Source of the DNA: Sphingomonadales bacterium 32-65-25
Lineage (GTDB): Bacteria > Pseudomonadota > Alphaproteobacteria > Sphingomonadales > Sphingomonadaceae
Direction of reading: 5' to 3'
DNA: 51,584 nt
NCBI GenBank assembly: GCA_002280855.1
Contig: NCEU01000010.1
Location: 1 to 51,584, forward strand
The position numbers and the translations under genes were made by a program. Of this stretch, positions 22,857-30,795 are shown piece by piece. The notes beneath the pieces were generated by a model. The model searched no databases and had not been told where the DNA came from. It worked only from the letters and a program-made list of their open reading frames with translations. The first letter of the stretch is position 1. Each line of letters opens with the position of its first letter.

Positions 22857-24131
22857 TTAAGGTGTGAAGAGACCTGCCGGTTCGGCGTAGCTCTTGATCG
22901 TGCGCTCAGGACGTTCATGCCAACCGATGTTGAACGCCCAGTAAGTCGGGAAGAAATAGAGCGTCGAATAGGGCAGATGTTCATGCACCCAGCGGGCCAG
23001 GATCCGCCAATCTCCTGGTTCCTGATGTTTCGCCCAGAAACTGGGTACGACGATGCACGCCATCGCACCCATGTGGCCATCGGCATCAAGACGATCCCAG
23101 ATGTGCCCGGCGTAGTTGCTCTCATTCGAAGCGCAGGTGTAGCCAGCCTTCTTCTTGCGCTGCATCTGGTTGCAGAAGCCGTTTACCTCGGAAGAGCGGT
23201 AGGCGGAACGGATGGCGATCCGCCCCCATTGCTCTTGCAGTGGTTCAAGTAGCTCCTCGCAGAGCCGCTTACCGGCCTTGATGGCCAGTTCCGGGTCATC
23301 GGGCGCGTTGTTCAGCCCGTGGATCATCGCAACTTCCGAATAGAGCATATCGCGCATGAAGAAGGACTTTGACAGCTGCGCCCGGCCCAATTCCGTGAGC
23401 GAAGGAACGGTTCGCGCCGTTCCGAGCCGCTTGACCGGGCCACCGCTGGGCTCAGCCACCCACCCAATCCGTAGGGATACGCCGTCGCAGACTTTCGCCG
23501 TACTGATTGTGCCAACTGGCGCATCTGGAAAACCCATGGCCTCCGCAAAGGCCCGGTAATCGTCAAACCACGAGCGCTTCGGACAAAAGCTCTGAACGAT
23601 CATCGCTGCATCGCGCGCGCAATATCGTCGAGCCTCGATGACTGCGGAGGCCGTACGGTGAATGAGCTGATATCGAATTGCTCCGACCGTTGCCGGTTTG
23701 AGATTTAGAATTCGGCACAGCCGCTCCAAGCGCGTCGGCCGTGCGGTCCCATCCCCTTTTGCCTCCGAAAGCCACTCTTTGACCGTCGGACCGAAAGTCT
23801 CGTCCACTTTTGCCTCGACGGCTAGAATGCCAAGACGGCCGTCAAGACGAAGGATTGCCATGAGATCAGTCTGACTCGGTCGCTGACCATCACCAAGATC
23901 TACCGGACGCTCAAAAAACGCGTCGACCAACGTGGCTCCCTTGAACGCGGGATCATGATCGAGCGCGGCAGTCACCGAAGCCGGAAGTCCATTCGCAGAA
24001 AACCAGAGATCGGCCACCGATTTGGCAGAACGCCCTGGCTGCCAATGCGTTGGCGATCCGAGGTGATGGATCACGTCTTCGGGTCGCAGTACGGGGACAT
24101 GCAGGCGGCGGATGGTCGATTCACTTTGCAT
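22857..24131 (-). CDS. DUF6946 plus M15-peptidase-like fusion protein
   Basis: A protein of about 424 aa with two parts. The first about 230 residues match what I recall as DUF6946: HWQPGRSAKSVADLWFSANG, RRP-like QRPSQTDLMAIL, GILAVEAKVDETFGPTVKEW, YQLIHRTASAVIEARRY. The order D89...E106-A-K108 resembles a PD-(D/E)XK nuclease core. The last about 130 residues (GRIAIRSAYRSSEVNGFCNQ, SNYAGHIWDRLDADGHMGAM, ACIVVPSFW) resemble the M15/VanY-like fold with H and D residues that could bind zinc. The ATG at 24131 is chosen; the longer frame starts at CTG. It is convergent with the S24 gene and divergent from the TPR-like gene. Function unknown; a role in defence is inferred from location. Confidence 0.7.
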   Translation of the reverse strand: MQSESTIRRLHVPVLRPEDVIHHLGSPTHWQPGRSAKSVADLWFSANGLPASVTAALDHDPAFKGATLVDAFFERPVDLGDGQRPSQTDLMAILRLDGRLGILAVEAKVDETFGPTVKEWLSEAKGDGTARPTRLERLCRILNLKPATVGAIRYQLIHRTASAVIEARRYCARDAAMIVQSFCPKRSWFDDYRAFAEAMGFPDAPVGTISTAKVCDGVSLRIGWVAEPSGGPVKRLGTARTVPSLTELGRAQLSKSFFMRDMLYSEVAMIHGLNNAPDDPELAIKAGKRLCEELLEPLQEQWGRIAIRSAYRSSEVNGFCNQMQRKKKAGYTCASNESNYAGHIWDRLDADGHMGAMACIVVPSFWAKHQEPGDWRILARWVHEHLPYSTLYFFPTYWAFNIGWHERPERTIKSYAEPAGLFTP

Positions 24132-24234
24132 GGGTGCGAGGTTCTTTTGTTCCGGCGTGATGTCAACACCAGACAATAGGCCACGGTCGTATGATGTGTC
24201 TGCTTCGAGACGTTAAGAGATCCAAAAGGGCGAC

Positions 24235-25458
24235 ATGCCACATAGAAAGTCGCACGAGTTCTCAATCGAAGATATTGTCGCCAAGTTGGTTCACCAGACG
24301 CAAGACAGGCCCATGACACGCACTCTCTATGCCGACTTGGCGAAACGCTATTTTCTTGATGACCTGCCCGGCGCGACTCAATTGGGCGCCCGCTTAAACG
24401 GGATTCTGTTGAAGATTGATGCGGGCGAGCAGATCACGCCGTTACAGCGGCAGTTTCTCGCAACGACTGGTCTGATGGCGCTCGACGCCTTGGCTGACGG
24501 CAAGATAAGCCGAGGAGCGTTTCAGTCCACGGCCGAGCAGGAGCAGGCAGCGCGCATTGAGCAGGCTTCGGCCAAGGCCGCAAAGGATGCGGCGGAATTG
24601 GCAGAACGCGCTGAGGCCAAGGCAGCCGCGGTCAAGGCGACCTTTGCTGCCATGGCGAACGACCCGGTGCTCCGTCGGAAGCGAGAGGCCAAGGAACTGC
24701 GACAGCGCTTCGGCGTGGGATTTGTCGAAAGCGAAGACTATCGGCGTGTGATGGCGCTTCTCAGGCAGGTCGCCAACCGGCAGCGCCTCAAAGTCGAGGA
24801 CCTCGCTTGGCTCAAGACCGAGGCCGACTACTGCTGGACCGACGAGCTGCAGAAAGCTTGGCACGCATTGGAAGCCGCAGCGCTGACCAAAGCATGGGAA
24901 AGTGGTAATGATGCCTGGAATGCCGTGAATGCGAGCGGGCATTGGCGCAAGGCTGGTGAACCGGAGCAAGCATTGAGCCTGACCGAGGCGGCGTTGGCGC
25001 GGTGCGGATCAACATCCAAACTCAGGTCGGCCTTGGCAACGACGCGCGGCGGAGCAATGCGTGATCTGCGCCGCCTCGACGAGGCGAAGGCGCTGGCAAG
25101 CGAAGCGCATGAACTGACCTCAAGTGACTACAGGCCATGCACGCTGTTGGGCGCAGTCTACATCGAGCTTGGTAACCTTCCTGCAGGGCACGAATGGTAC
25201 GCGAAAGCCGAGAGCCTGGGGGCGCCGCGCCAAGCGATCGACCAGGAATTGCGAACGCTGCTGGTTCGTTCTTCCGTTCAGGAACGGCAGCGCATTCGTG
25301 ACTTTCTGCTTCTCCAGGGTCCCGAACGGTTTGCTTGGCTCCTAGGTTGGCCCGGCAACGGTTCATCGGCTACCAATTCGAAGTCCGTGCAGGCTAAAAT
25401 CAATATTGATCGCGCTGCGATAGCCGAGACAGGCAGCCATGTTCATCGTCCCAGATGA
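24235..25458 (+). CDS. coiled-coil and TPR-like protein, unknown
   Basis: A 407-aa protein that I do not recognise. Residues about 1-90 form a helical N-terminal part (YADLAKRYFLDDLPGATQLG). Residues about 97-160 are an Ala/Glu/Lys-rich coiled coil (AKAAKDAAELAERAEAKAAA). Residues about 225-330 look like tetratricopeptide-type helix pairs (GEPEQALSLTEAALARCGST, LDEAKALASEAHELTSSDYR, TLLGAVYIELGNLPAGHEWY). The ATG has an AAGGG site 5-6 bases upstream. Its 3' end overlaps the SNase-fold gene by 20 bases, so the two are translated from one transcript and may work together, for example as scaffold and nuclease. Confidence 0.65.
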   Translation: MPHRKSHEFSIEDIVAKLVHQTQDRPMTRTLYADLAKRYFLDDLPGATQLGARLNGILLKIDAGEQITPLQRQFLATTGLMALDALADGKISRGAFQSTAEQEQAARIEQASAKAAKDAAELAERAEAKAAAVKATFAAMANDPVLRRKREAKELRQRFGVGFVESEDYRRVMALLRQVANRQRLKVEDLAWLKTEADYCWTDELQKAWHALEAAALTKAWESGNDAWNAVNASGHWRKAGEPEQALSLTEAALARCGSTSKLRSALATTRGGAMRDLRRLDEAKALASEAHELTSSDYRPCTLLGAVYIELGNLPAGHEWYAKAESLGAPRQAIDQELRTLLVRSSVQERQRIRDFLLLQGPERFAWLLGWPGNGSSATNSKSVQAKINIDRAAIAETGSHVHRPR

Positions 25459-26059
25459 TCCCGGCCCCGCAGGTCCCGAAGAGGTCTTGAAGGCGACTGT
25501 CCAGAAGGTCTTCGACGGCGACGGCTTTCTTGCCAATGTCTGGCATCCCTATCGCGAAGCATGGGTCGAACGCATCCCATTTCGCTTTGCATTCATTGAT
25601 GCGCCAGAAATTGCGCAACCATTCGGGCCCGAATCTAGGGATTTCTTGGCCAGCCTCATCGCAGGCAAAGAGCTTCGCCTCGATCCAGTTGGCAAGGAAT
25701 CGACAGGGTATATGCCAATCGATCCGTACAAGCGGTTGCTCTGCATGGGATTTCTGACGGAGCAGATGAGTGTCGGCAGGATCGACTATTATCACAACGG
25801 CACATGCGGCAGCGGTTCGGTAAAGCAAGCGCGTCCTGTGACGCGCAATATCGAGCTCGAGATGATCGTGAATGGCTGGGCTTGGGTGGTTGAGCAATAT
25901 GCGTTCGATCGCGAGGCAGAGTACTTCGAGGCGCAGGATGACGCCCGGCATAGCCGGCGCGGACTGTGGGCTATGGATGATCCAGAGCCGCCGTGGAACT
26001 TCAAACGCCGTCAAAGGCGCCGGAGCCGGGCATCGGAGGGACAGGCCCGACTGATCTAG
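25439..26059 (+). CDS. thermonuclease (SNase-fold) protein
   Basis: A 206-aa protein with the staphylococcal nuclease fold. VFDGDGFLANVW contains D26 and D28. The core RFAFIDAPEIAQPFGPESRD has R49 and the I-D-A-P-E motif, and the family's usual K-x-x-R and RRGLW are present (YKRLLCMGF, SRRGLWAMDD). Between them an insertion (TEQMSVGRIDYYHNGTCGSG) is longer than in typical SNase domains. There is no signal peptide, so it should act inside the cell. The C-terminus is basic (KRRQRRRSRAS), suited to nucleic-acid binding. It overlaps the preceding coiled-coil/TPR-like gene by 20 bases. Confidence 0.8.
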   Translation: MFIVPDDPGPAGPEEVLKATVQKVFDGDGFLANVWHPYREAWVERIPFRFAFIDAPEIAQPFGPESRDFLASLIAGKELRLDPVGKESTGYMPIDPYKRLLCMGFLTEQMSVGRIDYYHNGTCGSGSVKQARPVTRNIELEMIVNGWAWVVEQYAFDREAEYFEAQDDARHSRRGLWAMDDPEPPWNFKRRQRRRSRASEGQARLI

Positions 26060-26232
26060 TCAGATGCTACTCAACGGCGCCATCACCAGATTTTTCCCGT
26101 TTGGCCCAATGGACAAGATCCAAATCTGAATACCTACTCTGTCGGACGTTTGTGTCGGTCGGAATCCGGAGCGCGGCATCGGTAGGCTGGCGTAGAACTT
26201 TCGGGCTTGAGCGCTGCCGCTCACGTACCTTG

Positions 26233-26727
26233 CTAAGCGGTCAGATATCGTTTGAGCCGCATATCCACCTCACGTCGCGGCAAGCGGCAGCGCGGATGGG
26301 CGGCCGTCTTGGTAAGACAGGCATGGAGCGTCGGTGCATCGCACAGCCCCGCCGCCTCGATGCGGTCGATGATCCACAACACGCCATGCACCTCGACTCC
26401 TTCTGCCTGCGCTATTGCGCGCAGGACACCGTCGCCGGTCAGCAGCGTCCATTGTCGTCCATGCGCCAAGGCAAAGGCAAAGGTGTCGGCAACCGAGAGT
26501 CTGCGCTCGGCCCTACCGAGTTGTGCTGCGTGCCGGACCTCGCTTCCTTCGAGTGACTCGATCACGATGCCGAGCGCGCGCAGCCGGTCTCCAAATGCCT
26601 GGTCCAGCTCACGCTCGAACAGGAGATCGGGGACCACGAGGCTGTCTTCAAGCGCGAAGGCCGGGTCGAGCAGGTCGCCGCGATCGAGGTCGATGATGAC
26701 CGAGGTGTCCGACACAAGGAACGGCAT
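26233..26727 (-). CDS. PIN-domain-like protein, putative toxin
   Basis: A protein of about 164 aa. MPFLVSDTSVIIDL with D7, the helix around LFERELDQAF (E39), SVADTFAFALA (D81) and LLTGDGVLR (D99) form the acidic quartet of a PIN ribonuclease domain. The C-terminal end is basic (RLPRREVDMRLKRYL). The ATG at 26727 lies 4 bases after the stop of the XRE-ImmA gene; a longer frame starts at TTG. The pairing of an XRE-metallopeptidase with a PIN protein is a known predicted toxin-antitoxin arrangement (COG2856-COG2402 type), so it may be the toxin controlled by its upstream partner. Confidence 0.78.
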   Translation of the reverse strand: MPFLVSDTSVIIDLDRGDLLDPAFALEDSLVVPDLLFERELDQAFGDRLRALGIVIESLEGSEVRHAAQLGRAERRLSVADTFAFALAHGRQWTLLTGDGVLRAIAQAEGVEVHGVLWIIDRIEAAGLCDAPTLHACLTKTAAHPRCRLPRREVDMRLKRYLTA

Positions 26728-26731
26728 CGCG

Positions 26732-27787
26732 TCAGTCTGCTTCGGCCAGTCGATGATCAAGCGTCTTGAGCGTTATCCCCAGCATCTCTGCCGCACGGCT
26801 CTCGCCAATCACGCCCTCGGCCAGGGCGCGGTAGCAAAGTCGCTCGAACCGCTTCGGCTCCTCGTATTCGGGAGCCATACGGGCGGGCTCGGCGAAGGGC
26901 TCCTTACGCCATCCACGCTTGACGAATTCCTTGAATAGCGATGAAAATGCCTTCTTATCGATGATGCCGAGATCAAGGCAGCGATAAGCGATTGCCTGGA
27001 CGCTGACACCGAAACGCTCCTTGATTGCTACCAGCTCGCCGATGCTGATCGCCGAGCGCTGGGCACCGACCTCGGCGCGCACGACATCGGCTGGCATTAA
27101 GAAAGCGCCCGCAAAACGGTTGGCGGCGCCCTCATCGTCGACCGCTGCCGTGGCCGTCATGACCATGTGGCCGAGCTCGTGTGCAAGCGTGAAGCGTTTG
27201 CGCTCCGACCAAATATTCTTGCGCACGACGATTACCCGCGCAGCATCACGCCCCTTGCGCATCACGCGCGCCGCCAGCCCATCGATGTCGTCCAGATCGA
27301 TCGAGAGTACCTTGATCCCTCGCTCCTCGAGGAGCTCGGCAAGCTTGGGCACCGGATCATGTCCAAGTCCCCATTCCTCACGAACGGAACGCGCCGCATC
27401 CTCGGCATCGCGAAGATCGTGTAGCGGATAGGGCGCGCTGCGCGGCTGCTCCCATTCGACGCTTTTGAGTCCGAGCAGTTCCTCGATGGTTAGGTAACGC
27501 TCGAGCAGCTGCAGGGTTTGCGCCTCGATCGTCGCCTCTTCCTTGGCGCTTCGTTTCTTGCGGAAATCGACTCCTTCCAGCGTCAGTTCCTCATCGCTCA
27601 GAAGATAGGATTCGCTCACGCCCAGCGTGCTCGCAAGCGCCATAAGGGCACGCGAGCCGGGCATATCCTCATTGCGCTCATATTTTCCGATCGCCTGTGC
27701 GCTGACAACATGGCCCATGCGCTCGGCGAGCTCGCGCAGCGACAATCCTGCGGATGCGCGAGCCAGCTTCAGTCTCGTGCCGATCAT
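26732..27787 (-). CDS. fused XRE HTH and ImmA/IrrE metallopeptidase
   Basis: A 351-aa protein. Residues 1-65 are a Cro/C1-type HTH (TRLKLARASAGLSLRELAER, VSAQAIGKYERNEDMPG). Residues about 125-275 are an ImmA/IrrE zinc peptidase with H203-E-L-G-H207 and NRFAGAFLMPADVV. The C-terminal about 60 residues (RFERLCYRALAEGVIGESRA, AEMLGITLKTLDHRLAEAD) look like a second small HTH. The ATG at 27787 has an AAAGGT site; an ATG at 27805 is badly spaced. It sits divergently against a CBASS operon with shared operator repeats. Known CBASS regulators CapH (HTH) and CapP (metallopeptidase) are separate proteins; this could be a one-piece equivalent. It may also, or instead, be the antitoxin of the downstream PIN protein. 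Confidence 0.85.
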   Translation of the reverse strand: MIGTRLKLARASAGLSLRELAERMGHVVSAQAIGKYERNEDMPGSRALMALASTLGVSESYLLSDEELTLEGVDFRKKRSAKEEATIEAQTLQLLERYLTIEELLGLKSVEWEQPRSAPYPLHDLRDAEDAARSVREEWGLGHDPVPKLAELLEERGIKVLSIDLDDIDGLAARVMRKGRDAARVIVVRKNIWSERKRFTLAHELGHMVMTATAAVDDEGAANRFAGAFLMPADVVRAEVGAQRSAISIGELVAIKERFGVSVQAIAYRCLDLGIIDKKAFSSLFKEFVKRGWRKEPFAEPARMAPEYEEPKRFERLCYRALAEGVIGESRAAEMLGITLKTLDHRLAEAD

Positions 27788-27810
27788 GGCTTGGCTACCT
27801 TTCATCCCTT

Positions 27811-27851
27811 CGGTTTACAAAAACATCATATGGTGACAGTTTTGTAAACCG
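27811..27851. promoter_or_regulatory. inverted repeat operator, XRE-ImmA side
   Basis: CGGTTTACAAAA (27811-27822) and TTTTGTAAACCG (27840-27851) are perfect 12-bp inverted copies 17 bases apart. They lie just before the XRE-ImmA start. The same 12-mer recurs at 27916. This is the probable binding site of the XRE domain. Confidence 0.65.
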
Positions 27852-27915
27852 AAACCCCTTGAAATCCGCAGCAGGCAATCCCACAATGCCAGTGCGTGGT
27901 GCCAGTGTAGCGCAG

Positions 27916-27927
27916 TTTTGTAAACCG
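27916..27927 (+). promoter_or_regulatory. third operator copy over the CBASS start region
   Basis: TTTTGTAAACCG is identical to the copy at 27840-27851. It abuts the GGAG ribosome site (27927-27930) of the CD-NTase gene, so a bound repressor could block transcription or translation of the CBASS operon. Confidence 0.6.
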
Positions 27928-27937
27928 GAGTTTCCAG

Positions 27938-29182
27938 ATGCCCTCAAATATCTTCCGCGGCGACGGACGTCCGCAAGATCCCTTTGGAGACCCGCTCGAT
28001 GCGATCCTGGCCGAAATCGCGGTCAATCTTCAGCTGCCACCGGGGCTCCATATCAAAGCCGTCGACCGCTACGAGGCGGTCTGCCGCTATATCGATCGCC
28101 CCGGCAGCCTTCTCCAGGGTCGGGTGTCTAGCTTCTACCCCCAAGGCTCGATGGCGATCGATGCGACAATTTCGACCCGCGGCACCGATGACGAATATGA
28201 TCTTGATGCCGTTGCCGAGATCATGGGCGGTAATGAAGGGCCTGAAGCGCTGCTCGACCTCCTCGAACAGGCGCTGAAGGACTATCCAGTCTCGCGGATT
28301 GAGCGGAAGACCCGCTGCATCACGCTCTATTATGCGGATGGCATGCACCTTGACGTGACGCCGGCCCGGCGCCGTGCCCTGAAGGAGAAGGAGGGCGTGA
28401 TCGCCCACGCCAAGCAGGGCCTTCCGAGCGAACATCGATATGTGCCGATGAATGCCTATGGCTTTTGCGCATGGTATAATGAGCGAACGCCGATCGAAGA
28501 GCGTTTTGCCATCGCGCTCAACCGTGAACTCTATGTCAAACACGGCTTTGCCTTCGACGCCGCCGACGTGGAGGAGGTGCCCGACCAGACCCCGCTCATT
28601 GTCAAGAGCGTCACCACGGTCGCGCTTCAGCTGATCAAGCGCCATCGCAACATCCTCTATGCGGATGCGTCCGGCCGGATGCCGCCGTCGGTCATGCTGT
28701 CCTGTCATGCTGGCCACGCGGCAGTGCCGGGCATGGGTCTTGCCGATATGGTCATGCGCCAAGCACGCTGGACGGCGCGGGCGATCGATCAGACCGCGCG
28801 CCAGAACAAGCTGCTCGATGTGCCCAATCCCGAATTTCACGAGGAACGCTTCACCGACCGCTGGCCGGAGAACCAATCTCAGCAACAGCACTATGCACGA
28901 GCGCTCCTTGCACTGGCCGACGGCCTCCAGGCCGTCCGCGAACGCGGCATGCAGCTCGAAGACCTTCAGGATTGGTTACGGGCACAGTTCGGCCAGCGTG
29001 TCGTGACCCGCTCGGTCGATGCTTACAACAAGCGCCTAGGCCAGCAAGTTCAGGCCCGTCAGCACGGCTATACTCGGACTGGTGGGCTTTTTACCCCGGC
29101 CGCACCAGCGATCATCGCCGGCGCCAGCGCCCTAGCGCCAGTGGCGGCACGCGCGCACACCAATATGGGTGAGCGGCGCTGA
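27938..29182 (+). CDS. CBASS CD-NTase (cyclic oligonucleotide synthase)
   Basis: A 414-aa nucleotidyltransferase. SSFYPQGSMAIDATIS contains the G-S motif (70-71). TDDEYDLDAVAEI supplies the metal-binding D88-x-D90, and GMHLDVTPA supplies the third Asp (D139). This is the minimal polymerase-beta core of cGAS/DncV-like enzymes, and the C-terminal helical part fits the OAS-type domain. On phage infection such enzymes make cyclic di- or trinucleotides that activate the effector. The nucleotide product cannot be told from the sequence. The ATG has a GGAG site 7 bases upstream, overlapping the operator repeat. It is the first gene of the operon; the E2-like gene follows after 2 bases. Confidence 0.9.
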   Translation: MPSNIFRGDGRPQDPFGDPLDAILAEIAVNLQLPPGLHIKAVDRYEAVCRYIDRPGSLLQGRVSSFYPQGSMAIDATISTRGTDDEYDLDAVAEIMGGNEGPEALLDLLEQALKDYPVSRIERKTRCITLYYADGMHLDVTPARRRALKEKEGVIAHAKQGLPSEHRYVPMNAYGFCAWYNERTPIEERFAIALNRELYVKHGFAFDAADVEEVPDQTPLIVKSVTTVALQLIKRHRNILYADASGRMPPSVMLSCHAGHAAVPGMGLADMVMRQARWTARAIDQTARQNKLLDVPNPEFHEERFTDRWPENQSQQQHYARALLALADGLQAVRERGMQLEDLQDWLRAQFGQRVVTRSVDAYNKRLGQQVQARQHGYTRTGGLFTPAAPAIIAGASALAPVAARAHTNMGERR

Positions 29183-29184
29183 CC

Positions 29185-29634
29185 ATGGTTCTCAGCGCCG
29201 ATGCTCAAATCGAGGCGATGCGGGCGATCTGGCCCGAATTCGCTTTGATCGCGCGCGAAGCCGAGACCGCCATTTGGGAAGGGCCAGTTCGGCCGCTACT
29301 TCAGACCTATCGCGTCGGCATCCTATACCGGGCGCCGCTGCTCATCGAAAATCTCGACCCTCGACGTCTGCAACCGCGCGTTTCGATCCTCTCACCGGCC
29401 CTGCGGCCGCGCCCCGGCGATCCTGAAGGCCGTTTGCCCCATGTCTATTATAGCCCGGGTGGCGACGTGACGCTGTGCCTCCTCGATGCCGAGGCGGGCG
29501 ACTGGTCATCGGCCGATCTCATCGCGGAAACGACGGTGCCTTGGACCATCGAATGGCTGGCCGCCTATGAAGGCTGGCGCGCAACTGGCAATTGGACGGC
29601 AAGCGGCCGCCATGTGGAGGCCGCTCGTGGCTAA
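29185..29634 (+). CDS. E2-like protein of short type II CBASS
   Basis: A 149-aa protein. [34 protein letters not shown] and [20 protein letters not shown] plus NW match the prokaryotic E2-like family found in short type II CBASS, where a ubiquitin-conjugating-fold protein acts on the CD-NTase C-terminus. Cys98 is the only Cys and sits where the catalytic Cys is expected. No E1-like (ThiF) domain or JAB protease is encoded, which defines the short form. It lies between the CD-NTase gene (2-base gap) and the effector gene (8-base overlap). Confidence 0.85.
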   Translation: MVLSADAQIEAMRAIWPEFALIAREAETAIWEGPVRPLLQTYRVGILYRAPLLIENLDPRRLQPRVSILSPALRPRPGDPEGRLPHVYYSPGGDVTLCLLDAEAGDWSSADLIAETTVPWTIEWLAAYEGWRATGNWTASGRHVEAARG

Positions 29635-30781
29635 GACTAAAGTCCCGCAAAAGGTGCAGTCGGCGCTCTGGGCGAGTGCCGCCGGGCGCTGTCAGTACCG
29701 AGGCTGCAATCAGGATCTGGTCGGTGACCTAATCTCCGGCAATGAAGACGCATTGTTCGGGTTCATTGCCCACATCGTGGCCGACAGCGCAACAGGACCG
29801 CGCGGCGACCCGGTTCGCTCGCCAAAACTGGCCAAGAGTCTCGACAATCTGATGCTCCTGTGCGCAGTCCATCACAAGCTGATCGATGTCGATGATGAAG
29901 CCGGTCACCCCGAGCTATTTCTGATGGAGATGAAAGCCAAGCATGAAGCCCGAATAGCGCTGCTTGCGGGGATCCATGAGGATCGAGCATCCCATGTTCT
30001 GAGGTTTGGCGCCAGTATTGGCACAAACGAGGCCCTCGTTTCTACCCGCGACATCTTTACCGCGATGTCGCCCAATCATCATCCAGCTAGCCATCAGACG
30101 ATTGATCTCGAAATGACCGGTCATGCTTTCACTGATGCCGATCCCGCCTTCTGGGAGATTCAGCAGGTGAATTTGCAGCGCAATTTCGCCGCACGCGTCG
30201 GGGGAAGGATCGAGCGCCAAGAGATCCGGCATGTAAGTGTCTTCGCTCTCGCGCCGCAGCCCCTACTCATCGAGCTGGGGCGGCTGCTGTGCGATATTGT
30301 CCCCATGGTGGTTCATCAGCGGCACCGCGAACCTGCGACTTGGGCGTGGCAGCGCGACTGTCCCACAATCCACTACTATAGGGGCGAGCCTGCTGAGGAT
30401 CGCAACGGCGCCGTGGCACTGAAACTCGGGGTCAGTGCGACGGTCACCGATGACCGGATTGAGCGGGTGTTGGGAGAAGGCGCCGCAATTTGGAGCCTGT
30501 GCGCCGAGAACCCCCATAACGACATCGTGCGATGCCCGGAGGATCAGAGCGCCTACCGTCAGGCACTTCGGTCGTTGTTCGATGCAATCAAAGCACGTCA
30601 TGGCGACAATGCACCAATCCATGTCTTTCCAGCTCTACCGGCATCACTGGCAGTGGAAACTGGCAGGGTGTGGATGCCCAAGGCCGACCCGGAGCTCCGA
30701 ATCTACGATCAGCAACGCGAGATGGGGTTCGTGCCGGCGCTCACCATCGGCCTCCTGCCCGCATCAAATGGCCATTGTTAA
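29627..30781 (+). CDS. cap5: HNH-SAVED effector nuclease (Cap5-like)
   Basis: A 384-aa protein. The N-terminal HNH domain has C22-Q-Y-R-G-C27, [20 protein letters not shown] and [17 protein letters not shown], giving the zinc and catalytic His residues of Cap5-type nucleases. The C-terminal about 190 residues ([55 protein letters not shown]) are a SAVED domain that binds the cyclic nucleotide. Binding drives oligomerisation and DNA degradation. The start is a GTG at 29627 with GGAGG 6 bases upstream; an ATG at 29612 is badly spaced. It overlaps the E2-like gene by 8 bases. Confidence 0.9.
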   Translation: MAKTKVPQKVQSALWASAAGRCQYRGCNQDLVGDLISGNEDALFGFIAHIVADSATGPRGDPVRSPKLAKSLDNLMLLCAVHHKLIDVDDEAGHPELFLMEMKAKHEARIALLAGIHEDRASHVLRFGASIGTNEALVSTRDIFTAMSPNHHPASHQTIDLEMTGHAFTDADPAFWEIQQVNLQRNFAARVGGRIERQEIRHVSVFALAPQPLLIELGRLLCDIVPMVVHQRHREPATWAWQRDCPTIHYYRGEPAEDRNGAVALKLGVSATVTDDRIERVLGEGAAIWSLCAENPHNDIVRCPEDQSAYRQALRSLFDAIKARHGDNAPIHVFPALPASLAVETGRVWMPKADPELRIYDQQREMGFVPALTIGLLPASNGHC

Positions 30782-30795
30782 AGAAGGATTTGACT

